Translations under genes and position numbers: made by a program
Source of the DNA: Oscillospiraceae bacterium
GTDB taxonomy: Bacteria > Bacillota > Clostridia > Oscillospirales > Ruminococcaceae
Assembly (NCBI GenBank): GCA_017399765.1
Contig: JAFQBH010000038.1
Span: 1-49,795 of the forward strand
Reading direction: 5' to 3'
Length of the DNA: 49,795 bases
The notes under the pieces: generated by a model
Databases searched by the model: none
What the model was told of the DNA's origin: nothing
The model's input: the letters and a program-made list of their open reading frames with translations, nothing else
In this document: in pieces, positions 1-7,485 of the stretch
Layout of the letters: every line of letters starts with the position of its first letter
Position numbering within the stretch: the stretch's first letter is position 1

Positions 1-1
1 G

Positions 2-1903
2 GTATTCGGTAACAGCGGCAACCTTTCCGGTACCGGCGTTGCATTTACCCGTAACCCCGCAACCGGCGAAAACAAACTCTTCGGCGAATTCCTTATCAAC
101 GCACAGGGCGAAGACGTTGTTGCAGGTATCCGTACTCCTCAGAGCATCGAACAGCTCAACGACATCCGCGAAGGTATTTACGAAGAATTTGCAGCCATTG
201 CAAAGAAACTCGAAAACCATTATCATGATATGCAGGATATGGAATTTACCGTTGAAAACGGCAAACTCTATATGCTCCAGACCAGAAACGGCAAACGTAC
301 CGCAACCGCTGCTCTCAAAGTAGCTTGCGACCTTGTTGAAGAAGGCCTTATCACCAAAGAAGAAGCTGTTATGTCCGTTGACCCCAAATCTCTCGACGCA
401 CTTCTTCATCCCCAGTTCGATGCGGCAGCTCTTAAAGCAGCAAAAGCAGTCGGTTCCGCTCTTCCCGCATCTCCCGGTGCAGCTTGCGGTCGCGTTGTAT
501 TCACCGCTGACGAAGCTGTTGAATGGGCAAACCGCGGCGAAAAAGTTGTTCTCTGCCGTCTTGAAACTTCTCCCGAAGACATCGAAGGTATGCATCATTC
601 CCAGGGTATCCTCACCGTTCGCGGTGGTATGACTTCCCACGCAGCAGTTGTTGCACGTGGTATGGGAACCTGCTGCGAAGCAGGCTGCGGCGATATCGTT
701 ATGCATGAAGAAGAAAAATACTTCGAACTCGGCGGAAAAACCTTCCACGAAGGCGATTACATCTCCCTCGACGGTTCCACCGGTAAAATCTACGGCGAAG
801 CAATCCCCACTGTTGAAGCTTCCATTTCCGGTTACTTCGGCACTCTTATGGGCTGGGCTGATGAAATCAGAACCCTTGGTGTCCGCACCAACGCAGATAC
901 TCCCAGAGACGCACAGCAGGCAGTTAAATTCGGCGCAGAAGGTATCGGTCTTTGCCGTACCGAGCACATGTTCTTCGATCCCGACCGTATCGCTGCAATG
1001 CGCGAAATGATCGTTTCTCACGATGAAGAACACCGCAGAGCCGCTCTTGCAAAACTTCTTCCCATGCAGAGAGGCGACTTCGAAGGTCTTTACGAGGCTC
1101 TTGAAGGAAAATCCGTAACCATTCGTTTCCTTGACCCGCCTCTCCACGAATTCCTTCCTTCCGATGAAGAAGATATCGTTGCTCTTGCTTCCGAAATGGG
1201 AATCACCGTTGACGAACTCAAAGCAACCATCGCAGGTCTCCATGAATTCAACCCCATGATGGGTCACCGTGGCTGCCGTCTTGCAGTTTCCTATCCTGAA
1301 ATTGCAGAAATGCAGACCAGAGCTGTTATCGAAGCAGCTATCAACGTAAACAAAGCTCATCCCGAATGGAACATCGTTCCCGAAATCATGATCCCGCTTA
1401 TCGGCGAACTCAAAGAGCTCAAATACGTCAAAAACATTGTTGTTGAAACCGCTGAAAAAGTTATTGCAGAAAACGGCGTTGAACTTAAATATGAAGTAGG
1501 TACCATGATCGAAATCCCGAGAGCTGCTCTTCTTGCTGACGAAATCGCAAAAGAAGCAGAATTCTTCTCCTTCGGTACCAACGACCTTACCCAGATGACC
1601 TTCGGCTTCAGCCGTGACGATGCAGGCGCATTCCTCGGTTCTTATTATGACAAAAAGATCTATGAATCCGATCCTTTCGCAAAACTTGACCAGGAAGGCG
1701 TTGGCAAACTTGTAGATATGGCTTGCAAACTCGGCCGTTCCACCCGCCCCAACATCCATCTCGGAATCTGCGGAGAACACGGCGGCGACCCCGCAACCAT
1801 CGATTTCTGCCACAGAGTTGGTCTTACCTATGTTTCCTGCTCTCCTTTCCGTGTTCCGATCGCAAGACTTGCAGCAGCACAGGCAGCAATCAGAAACAAA
1901 TAA
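2..1903 (+). CDS. ppdK: Pyruvate, phosphate dikinase, C-terminal part (5' end outside window)
   Basis: Interconverts pyruvate, ATP and phosphate with phosphoenolpyruvate, AMP and pyrophosphate; in anaerobes it often works in the glycolytic direction using PPi. The frame is open from the first bases of the window (VFGNSGNLSGTGVAFTRNP, end of the nucleotide-binding domain) to TAA at 1903, so about 633 residues of a family usually near 875 are present. The swivelling phosphohistidine domain carries GGMTSHAAVVARGMG with its His codon at 638-640. The C-terminal TIM-barrel domain carries LDPPLHEFLP, GTNDLTQMTFGFSRDD and the active-site Cys in GICGEHGGDP (codon 1769-1771). Nothing looks broken. It ends at a strong terminator, so it is the last gene of its transcript. 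The true start cannot be seen. Confidence 0.97.
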   Translation, partial: VFGNSGNLSGTGVAFTRNPATGENKLFGEFLINAQGEDVVAGIRTPQSIEQLNDIREGIYEEFAAIAKKLENHYHDMQDMEFTVENGKLYMLQTRNGKRTATAALKVACDLVEEGLITKEEAVMSVDPKSLDALLHPQFDAAALKAAKAVGSALPASPGAACGRVVFTADEAVEWANRGEKVVLCRLETSPEDIEGMHHSQGILTVRGGMTSHAAVVARGMGTCCEAGCGDIVMHEEEKYFELGGKTFHEGDYISLDGSTGKIYGEAIPTVEASISGYFGTLMGWADEIRTLGVRTNADTPRDAQQAVKFGAEGIGLCRTEHMFFDPDRIAAMREMIVSHDEEHRRAALAKLLPMQRGDFEGLYEALEGKSVTIRFLDPPLHEFLPSDEEDIVALASEMGITVDELKATIAGLHEFNPMMGHRGCRLAVSYPEIAEMQTRAVIEAAINVNKAHPEWNIVPEIMIPLIGELKELKYVKNIVVETAEKVIAENGVELKYEVGTMIEIPRAALLADEIAKEAEFFSFGTNDLTQMTFGFSRDDAGAFLGSYYDKKIYESDPFAKLDQEGVGKLVDMACKLGRSTRPNIHLGICGEHGGDPATIDFCHRVGLTYVSCSPFRVPIARLAAAQAAIRNK

Positions 1904-1922
1904 TTTACGTTTTCGTAAACCG

Positions 1923-1957
1923 AAAAATCCTCCCGGAATTCCGGGAGGATTTTTTTA
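1923..1957 (+). terminator. Intrinsic terminator of ppdK
   Basis: AATCCTCCCGG and its exact complement CCGGGAGGATT meet around AATT, giving a long perfect stem followed by seven T. It lies 20 bases after the ppdK stop. Confidence 0.9.
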
Positions 1958-1976
1958 TTCTGTACTATGTTTTCTG

Positions 1977-2005
1977 TTGACAAAAATTTAACATGGTGGT
2001 ATAAA
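1977..2005 (+). promoter_or_regulatory. Vegetative promoter of gldA
   Basis: TTGACA at 1977-1982, 17-base spacer, TATAAA at 2000-2005 preceded by TGG (partly extended -10). Start would be about 30 bases before the gldA ATG. Confidence 0.8.
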
Positions 2006-2043
2006 TATATATGTTAATTTTTATACAAAAAGGAGAAATCATT

Positions 2044-3129
2044 ATGGCAAAAATTATCGGCAGCCCTACCAGATATATTCAGGGCAGAGGAGAACTTGTT
2101 AACCTTGCAAAACACGCAGGCGCAATCGGCGATTCCATGTTCATTCTTGTTGACAAATTTGTAAAACCCATCGTAATGCCTTCCGTTGAAGCAGGCATGG
2201 GCGACAAAAAATTTGAAGTTGAAGAATTCGGCGGCGAATGTTCCATGACCGAAATCAACCGCGTTATCGAAGTTCTTAAAGAAAAAGGCGGCGACGTTGT
2301 TGTCGGTATCGGCGGCGGCAAAACCCACGATACCGCAAAAGCAGTTGGTTACTACACCGGAAAACCCGTTGTAATCGTTCCCACCATTGCTTCCACCGAC
2401 GCTCCCTGTTCCGCACTTTCCGTAATCTATACCGACGAAGGCGTTTTTGAAAAATACCTTTTCCTCCCCAGCAACCCCAACATCGTTCTTGTTGATACCG
2501 ACATTGTTTCCAAAGCTCCCGCAAGACTTCTTGCTGCAGGCATCGGTGATGCTCTTGCAACTTATTTTGAAGCAAGAGCCTGCGCACAGAGCCAGGCAAG
2601 CAACTGCGTTGGCGGAAAACCCACCAAAACCGCTCTTGCTCTTGCAAAACTTTGCTACGAAACCCTTCTCGAAGACGGTGTTGCGGCATATCTTGCAGTT
2701 CAGAACAAAGTCTGCACCAAAGCTGTTGAAAACATTATCGAAGCAAACACCTATCTTTCCGGTATTGGTTTTGAATCCGGCGGTCTTGCCGCTGCACACG
2801 CAGTTCACAACGGCCTTACCGCAATCGAAGCAACCCATAAATTCTATCACGGTGAAAAAGTTGCTTTCGGTGTTCTTGTTCAGCTTGTTCTTGAAAACGC
2901 ACCCAAGGAAGAAGTTGAAGAAGTTGTAACTCTTTGCCAGGAAGTCGGCCTTCCCACCACTCTTGCAGATCTTGACGTAACCGAAATCAAACCCGAAGAG
3001 ATCATGGCAGTTGCAGAAACCGTCTGCGCACCTGGAGATACCGTTGGCAATATGCCTTTTGAAGTTACTCCCGAAGACGTTTACGCCGCAATCCTTGCAG
3101 CAAATGAAATCGGCGAATATCTTAAATAA
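2044..3129 (+). CDS. gldA: Glycerol dehydrogenase (iron/zinc-dependent alcohol dehydrogenase family)
   Basis: Oxidises glycerol to dihydroxyacetone with NAD in the cytoplasm. 361 residues, the usual family length. GGGKTHDTAK at about 90-99 is the NAD-binding loop; the metal ligands known from Bacillus GldA appear as Asp169 (GIGDALATYFE), His252 (AAAHAVHNG) and His269 (HKFYHGEK). The ATG at 2044 is preceded by AAAGGAG eight bases upstream; an earlier in-frame start at 2011 has no ribosome binding site and is rejected. Monocistronic between its own promoter and a bidirectional terminator. Substrate specificity within the family cannot be proved from sequence. Confidence 0.93.
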   Translation: MAKIIGSPTRYIQGRGELVNLAKHAGAIGDSMFILVDKFVKPIVMPSVEAGMGDKKFEVEEFGGECSMTEINRVIEVLKEKGGDVVVGIGGGKTHDTAKAVGYYTGKPVVIVPTIASTDAPCSALSVIYTDEGVFEKYLFLPSNPNIVLVDTDIVSKAPARLLAAGIGDALATYFEARACAQSQASNCVGGKPTKTALALAKLCYETLLEDGVAAYLAVQNKVCTKAVENIIEANTYLSGIGFESGGLAAAHAVHNGLTAIEATHKFYHGEKVAFGVLVQLVLENAPKEEVEEVVTLCQEVGLPTTLADLDVTEIKPEEIMAVAETVCAPGDTVGNMPFEVTPEDVYAAILAANEIGEYLK

Positions 3130-3162
3130 GCAAAAAACCGCATGAGCATGCAGTTATAATAA

Positions 3163-3200
3163 AAAACGAGCACCGTTTTTTCGAAAACGGTGCTCGTTTT
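3163..3200. terminator. Bidirectional terminator between gldA and the acyltransferase gene
   Basis: Perfect palindrome AAAACGAGCACCGTTTT / AAAACGGTGCTCGTTTT with loop TTCG; A-run and T-run on both sides, so it can serve both converging genes. Confidence 0.9.
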
Positions 3201-3202
3201 GT

Positions 3203-4492
3203 TTATTCTTCTTTTTTTGTTTTTTTGCGGCTTGCTTTTGCAATTTTATAAATTTCTTCCGCCGCAAGACGCGCTTTTGTTACGGAAACGTTATCCTTCA
3301 CAATACAGAAATAAGAATATTCCGTATCGCCGATTCCGATAATGTCGCCTCTTTCGTACCAGTAATAGTCGGAATAAATGGTGTAGCTTGCGATGGGCGA
3401 CTGGCTGTAATCAAGCTGTCCGTCGTCGCTTGTAAGGCGGAAACCTTCGGTATTGTGAACAAGTCTTCCGGGACCTATCATGCAGACTCCGTCAAGGTTT
3501 ACCTGAACGGCGATATCAACTTCCGTATCAAGAAGATATTCACCGTTTTCAATCTCTTTCCGGACACAGTCCCTTTCCCAATCGTACCAGCTTGGGATAT
3601 GAGAAAATTCAGTTTCGCCGGAAACCGCGGAAAGCTGACCGAATTCGTCCATTTCCCATTTTTTGCCGCAGACTTTGCAGGAAATTGCGGTTCCTTTGCC
3701 TTCCATTTGGTTTTCTGCGCCGCAATGGGGACATTTGTAAAGGATTCTGTGAAGTCCGTCGGCGCGGAAAGGTTCATCTATGACAATTTTATTGTCACGC
3801 TGCCAGGCGAAGTTATCGAAAGAAAATTCTTTTGCAAGAAGAGCATCCAGCTCCGCAACGGATTTTTCCTTTATTTCTTCGGCTGTCGCAATACATTTTA
3901 CATGGGCGCCGACCTTTACGTCGCGAATCTGAAGCATATTATAAAGCGGATCCCGGGCAAAAGCGCCCTCGGTGATAACAGTTACAACCGGAACACCAAG
4001 GCGTTTCATCAGAACGCCCATTTTTTTCGGAAGAGCGGTGGATCTTCCGTCAAAGGAATATCCTGCTTCGGGGTACATAAGTACGTTTGTTTTGTTTACC
4101 CGAAGCATATATTCGATATCTTTGAGAAGTGAAACGTCGGTGATGTATTTATGGGTCGGGGTACAGCCGAGAAAACGCATAAGTTTGCCCAAAATTCCGG
4201 ACATTGCGTCAACGGAAGTTACAATTCCCAATTTTCTCGGGTAAAAAATTCCGTAAGCAAGCTTCATATCGGTAAAGCTGGAATGGTTCATAAGGATAAG
4301 GCAGGGTTCGTCTTTTCCGATAAGTTCCATTCTTTCGGAAGTATAGGAAAATTTTATTTGGCGAAGGGTGGGTTCCACCGCAACGCGCACCACCGTTGCA
4401 AGAAATCTGCTTGGCATTCTGGGGGTTTTATGTTTAAGTTTCGGAAGTTTTCGAACTTCATCAAAAGGCATTTTTTTCGCGTTTATTTTCAT
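3203..4492 (-). CDS. 1-acylglycerol-3-phosphate acyltransferase (PlsC family) with internal zinc ribbon
   Basis: Likely transfers an acyl chain in membrane phospholipid synthesis. 429 residues from ATG 4492, which has AGGA eight bases upstream; the frame can be extended to a TTG at 4540 without support. The LPLAT domain has the catalytic HX4D motif NHSSFTD (His70, Asp75) and PEAGYSFDG (from 141). It is followed by a zinc ribbon, CPHC (254-257) and CKVC (272-275), and about 150 further residues of an unrecognised soluble domain rich in Tyr and Asp. Ordinary PlsC proteins are about 200-250 residues, so the C-terminal half is an addition. Divergent from the MFS gene with which it shares an operator-like palindrome. 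Acyl donor and acceptor are unknown. Confidence 0.85.
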   Translation of the reverse strand: MKINAKKMPFDEVRKLPKLKHKTPRMPSRFLATVVRVAVEPTLRQIKFSYTSERMELIGKDEPCLILMNHSSFTDMKLAYGIFYPRKLGIVTSVDAMSGILGKLMRFLGCTPTHKYITDVSLLKDIEYMLRVNKTNVLMYPEAGYSFDGRSTALPKKMGVLMKRLGVPVVTVITEGAFARDPLYNMLQIRDVKVGAHVKCIATAEEIKEKSVAELDALLAKEFSFDNFAWQRDNKIVIDEPFRADGLHRILYKCPHCGAENQMEGKGTAISCKVCGKKWEMDEFGQLSAVSGETEFSHIPSWYDWERDCVRKEIENGEYLLDTEVDIAVQVNLDGVCMIGPGRLVHNTEGFRLTSDDGQLDYSQSPIASYTIYSDYYWYERGDIIGIGDTEYSYFCIVKDNVSVTKARLAAEEIYKIAKASRKKTKKEE

Positions 4493-4541
4493 TGGGTCAC
4501 ATCCTGTCGCAATTGTCAACCGCAGTTGATTTTTCAACAAC

Positions 4542-4570
4542 AGTTTACCATATTACAAAGATTCGGGCAA
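4542..4570 (-). promoter_or_regulatory. Promoter of the acyltransferase gene
   Basis: On the minus strand, TTGCCC (4565-4570), 17-base spacer, TAAACT (4542-4547). Its -35 box lies inside the left arm of the palindrome at 4566-4612. Confidence 0.5.
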
Positions 4571-4612
4571 CATATTTTTTCGTTAAGTTTCCTTTTGACG
4601 CAATATGTTGCC
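4566..4612. promoter_or_regulatory. Operator-like 11-bp inverted repeat between divergent promoters
   Basis: GGCAACATATT at 4566-4576 is the exact reverse complement of AATATGTTGCC at 4602-4612; the spacer is 25 bases. Each arm contains TTGCC, which also forms the -35 box of the outward-facing promoter on its side. A shared binding site for a regulator of both genes is the simplest reading. Confidence 0.6.
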
Positions 4613-4636
4613 ACAAGATATTTTGTGTGATATACT
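4608..4636 (+). promoter_or_regulatory. Promoter of the MFS transporter gene
   Basis: TTGCCA (4608-4613), 17-base spacer, TATACT (4631-4636). The -35 box overlaps the right arm of the palindrome. Confidence 0.6.
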
Positions 4637-4666
4637 TGTGCGGTATTAAAACTTATGAGGTAAAAA

Positions 4667-5896
4667 ATGCAGAATAAACTTTGGACAAAGGATTTTACTA
4701 CAATAACGCTTGGAAGCGTTGTTTCAATGATGGGAAATTCCATAGCCGGTTTTGCCATGAGCCTTTTTGTGCTCGATTATATGGAATCCACTCTTCTTTA
4801 CGCAATTTATATTTTTCTTTACACTCTTCCGCAAATCGCCGCGCCGGTTATTTCCGGGCCTTTGATGGACCGTTTTTCCCGCCGCAGAACCATATATACT
4901 CTTGATTTCTGCAGCACCTTTATGTATCTTGCCCTTGGCGCGCTTATATTTTTAGATGCTTTTAATTTCGGCGTTTTTGCCGCCGCAACATTTGTCATCG
5001 GAACGATAAACAGCGTTTATATGGTTGCTTTTGAAAGCTTTTACCCAATGCTTATTACCGAAGGCAACTATTCAAAAGCCTATTCCATTTCCGGAACGCT
5101 TCAGACCATGACGTTTTTCATGCTTCCTTTGGCAACGCTTGCGTATAATGCATTCGGTCTTGCACCGCTTTTGATTGTAAACTCTGTTTTCTTTCTTATT
5201 GCTGCGATTTGTGAAACAAAAATTTCCGACGTTGAAGCAGGAAAAAAACTTTCACAGGTTTCTTCTTACAACACCAAAGCCTATTTCAGCGATATGAAGG
5301 ACGGAATAAAATATCTGGTTTCCGAAAAAGGCCTTTTTGCCGTGACCGTTTATTTTATGGTCATAAGCTTTGTGGGCGGCGCTTCACAGGTTATAACTCT
5401 TCCCTGGTTCAAAGCAAGCTTTGAAAACGGAGAATATCTTTATATGTTTGTTTCAATTTTCAGCGTTATCGGAAGAAGCCTTGGCGGGCTTATCCATTAC
5501 AAAGTTCAGCTTCCGGCGCAGAAAAAATTCGGAATCGCACTTTTTGTTTATGTCAGCATTGCTTTGGTGGAAGCGTTCTATCTCTATGCGCCGCTTGCGA
5601 TTATGCAGCTTGGAAGCTTTATTATCGGAATACTCGGCGTAACTTCTTATAATATAAGAGTTTCTGCGACCCAGTCCCATGTTCCCGACCATTTAAAGGG
5701 AAGGTTCAACGGCGCATTCTTTATGCTCAACACGGTCGGAACCCTTTCCGGCGAACTTCTTTCCGGCGTTCTTTCGGAATTTATTCCGATGCGCGCGACG
5801 CTTATGGTGTTCATGCTTTTTTCTGCGGTTTCCGCACTTATCATTATCGGAGGAAACAAAAAACACATTGCCCCGATTTACAACAGAAACGTTTAA
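4667..5896 (+). CDS. Major facilitator superfamily transporter
   Basis: Integral membrane carrier of 409 residues with about twelve hydrophobic segments. The loop after the second segment reads GPLMDRFSRRRT, the MFS motif A (G-x3-D-R-x-G-R-R type). ATG 4667 follows GAGG by seven bases. The fold resembles drug/solute efflux MFS proteins, but no substrate-defining motif is visible. It is transcribed away from the acyltransferase gene from a palindrome-linked promoter, so the two may answer to the same regulator, perhaps one sensing a membrane-active compound; that is inference. Confidence 0.88.
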   Translation: MQNKLWTKDFTTITLGSVVSMMGNSIAGFAMSLFVLDYMESTLLYAIYIFLYTLPQIAAPVISGPLMDRFSRRRTIYTLDFCSTFMYLALGALIFLDAFNFGVFAAATFVIGTINSVYMVAFESFYPMLITEGNYSKAYSISGTLQTMTFFMLPLATLAYNAFGLAPLLIVNSVFFLIAAICETKISDVEAGKKLSQVSSYNTKAYFSDMKDGIKYLVSEKGLFAVTVYFMVISFVGGASQVITLPWFKASFENGEYLYMFVSIFSVIGRSLGGLIHYKVQLPAQKKFGIALFVYVSIALVEAFYLYAPLAIMQLGSFIIGILGVTSYNIRVSATQSHVPDHLKGRFNGAFFMLNTVGTLSGELLSGVLSEFIPMRATLMVFMLFSAVSALIIIGGNKKHIAPIYNRNV

Positions 5897-5901
5897 AAAA
5901 G

Positions 5902-5937
5902 AAAAACGGCAAAGCCAAGCTTTGCCGTTTTTTTTTG
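5902..5937. terminator. Bidirectional terminator
   Basis: AACGGCAAAGC, loop CAA, GCTTTGCCGTT, with flanking A- and T-runs; lies between the converging MFS and flavin-reductase-like genes. Confidence 0.9.
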
Positions 5938-5946
5938 AAAGATTTT

Positions 5947-6507
5947 TTATTTGAGCTTGTTTCCGTCTTCAAAGGCGTTTCCAACTGCTTCGCCGAGAAC
6001 AACATATTTGTGGTTTGCGGCATCATAAGTGATGGGGCGAAGTTTTGAAACGTCAATTTTTCCTTCGGAATTAAGAACGCTTTCGTCCGCGCAGACGTTG
6101 ATGATTTTTCCGACCATTGCATGGGTTTTGGGATCATAGCTTTCAAGTTCGCATTCAACGGCCATGGGAAGTTCGTCGATAAGAGGAGCGTTGACAAATT
6201 CGGATTTTGTTGCGTGGAAGCCCGCTTTTTCAAATTTATCCGGAACTTTGTTGCCAGATTCAACACCCACATAGTCGCATTCAACAACATGAGCGGCATC
6301 GGCTATGCTGACGGTGAAAGCGCCGGTTGCAAGAATGTTTTTGGTGGTTTTATGGTTTGGGCTAATGCACATGGTGATCTGTTCGGAACCGGAAATTCCG
6401 CCCCAGGCGGCGTTCATTGCGCAGGGAACGCCGTTTTCATCATAAGCCGCAAGAATGAAAACCGGCATGGGATAAACCATTGGTTTTGCACCGAAATTTT
6501 TTCTCAT
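5947..6507 (-). CDS. Flavin reductase-like (FMN-binding split barrel) family protein
   Basis: 186 residues resembling the small FMN-binding flavoproteins of the flavin reductase/RutF-like family. PMPVFILAAYDENGVPCAMNAAWGG near the N terminus is the family signature, followed by the KTTKNIL and FTVSIAD segments that contact FMN. The ATG is preceded by TAGGAGG at good spacing. It is the second gene of a two-gene unit, 23 bases after the DUF554 gene, and ends in a terminator. Family members reduce flavins or act as iron-sulphur-free oxidoreductases; the electron donor and acceptor here are unknown. Confidence 0.88.
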   Translation of the reverse strand: MRKNFGAKPMVYPMPVFILAAYDENGVPCAMNAAWGGISGSEQITMCISPNHKTTKNILATGAFTVSIADAAHVVECDYVGVESGNKVPDKFEKAGFHATKSEFVNAPLIDELPMAVECELESYDPKTHAMVGKIINVCADESVLNSEGKIDVSKLRPITYDAANHKYVVLGEAVGNAFEDGNKLK

Positions 6508-6530
6508 ATCTATGTCCTCCTAAAAAATAA

Positions 6531-7256
6531 TTACAGTTCAAACGGAAGAAAAGCCGCCGCAACAGCAAAAACAATTGCCGGAAGAAGGTTTGCAACGCGG
6601 ATTTTTCTTCCCCAAACAAGATTAAGTCCGACGCAGAAGATAAGGATCGAACCTATCATCGAAAGATTTGCAAGGGCTTCCGGTGTCATAATCGGTTTTA
6701 TGAAAGCGGAAAGTGCGGTGACGCTTCCCTGGAGGACTGCAACGGGAATTGCGGAAAAAGCGCAGCCTTTTCCCCAGGAGCAGGTCATGACCATTATTAT
6801 GATAAGGTCAAGGATAGCTTTTGTAACAAGAACGGAAGGATCGCCGAGGATTCCGTCCTGAATGGCGCCTACTATTGCCATTGCGCCTATGCATACCGTA
6901 AGCGATGCGGTCACGAACCCTTCCACAAATTTTTTATCTTTTGCGTTGCCGCTTTTTATTTTAAGCCATTCGCCGAAAGCTTCAAAGCGGTCTTCGAGAT
7001 TTATTGTTTCGCCAACAAGAGCACCAAGGGCAAGGCAGGCGATTATCAGCATTGTTCCGCCGCTTTTTACGGAATTTCCGCTGACTGTTAACATTCCTTC
7101 AAGCGCGCCCGCAATTCCGAGGAAAAGCACGCAGATTCCGCAGGATTTGCAAAGGGTGTCCTGGTGTCTTTCGGAAAGAGCGTTTCCGAAAAGCATTCCG
7201 CAAATTCCGCCAATTATTATTGCGATAACGTTTATTATGGTTCCGATTCCCGGCAA
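6531..7256 (-). CDS. DUF554 family membrane protein (YdfK/YqgA-like)
   Basis: 241 residues, six or seven hydrophobic segments, function unknown in the family. The start is placed at TTG 7256: it gives the typical N terminus MPGIGTIINVIAIIIGG and has AGAAGG seven bases upstream; the frame extends 20 codons further to 7316 but those residues are not conserved in type and lack a ribosome binding site. The conserved core ALGALVGE and the repeated glycine-rich pattern VEGFVTASLTVCIGAMAIVGAIQDG match the family. Probably cotranscribed with the downstream flavin-reductase-like gene. Confidence 0.85.
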   Translation of the reverse strand: MPGIGTIINVIAIIIGGICGMLFGNALSERHQDTLCKSCGICVLFLGIAGALEGMLTVSGNSVKSGGTMLIIACLALGALVGETINLEDRFEAFGEWLKIKSGNAKDKKFVEGFVTASLTVCIGAMAIVGAIQDGILGDPSVLVTKAILDLIIIMVMTCSWGKGCAFSAIPVAVLQGSVTALSAFIKPIMTPEALANLSMIGSILIFCVGLNLVWGRKIRVANLLPAIVFAVAAAFLPFEL

Positions 7257-7358
7257 GATTAACCCTTCTTTTTTAAGAAAATTGATACAGACTATATTTT
7301 GCTCCGGCAAAAGCATTTTGTCAATAGAAAAAATTTTTGAATTAACAGCTTTTTACTG

Positions 7359-7387
7359 TTCACTAAATCCGGGTTCTATGCTATAAT
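7359..7387 (+). promoter_or_regulatory. Promoter of nrdJ, extended -10 type
   Basis: TTCACT (7359-7364), 17-base spacer, TGC then TATAAT (7382-7387). The strong extended -10 compensates for the weak -35. Transcription would start near 7394, about 90 bases before nrdJ. Confidence 0.65.
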
Positions 7388-7425
7388 ATTTTTGTGTCAC
7401 CTTACGGCACTTTTTAATAAATTAT

Positions 7426-7459
7426 CGGCTTTTGAAGACTCCGAAAAAATCAAAAGCCG
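7426..7459 (+). promoter_or_regulatory. Leader stem-loop upstream of nrdJ
   Basis: CGGCTTTTGA (7426-7435) pairs perfectly with TCAAAAGCCG (7450-7459) around a 14-base loop. No T-run follows, so it is not a terminator; it ends about 17 bases before the AAAGGGGG ribosome binding site. Too small for a cobalamin riboswitch. Confidence 0.4.
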
Positions 7460-7485
7460 TCGGAATATAAAAAGGGGGAAAAGGT

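Noticed and set aside
2014-2850. Open frame opposite gldA
   Set aside because: Cys/Gly/Phe/Asn-rich antisense frame; gldA is unambiguous.
7388-7485. Cobalamin riboswitch before nrdJ
   Set aside because: The leader is under 100 bases and lacks the B12-box and the required multi-stem architecture.
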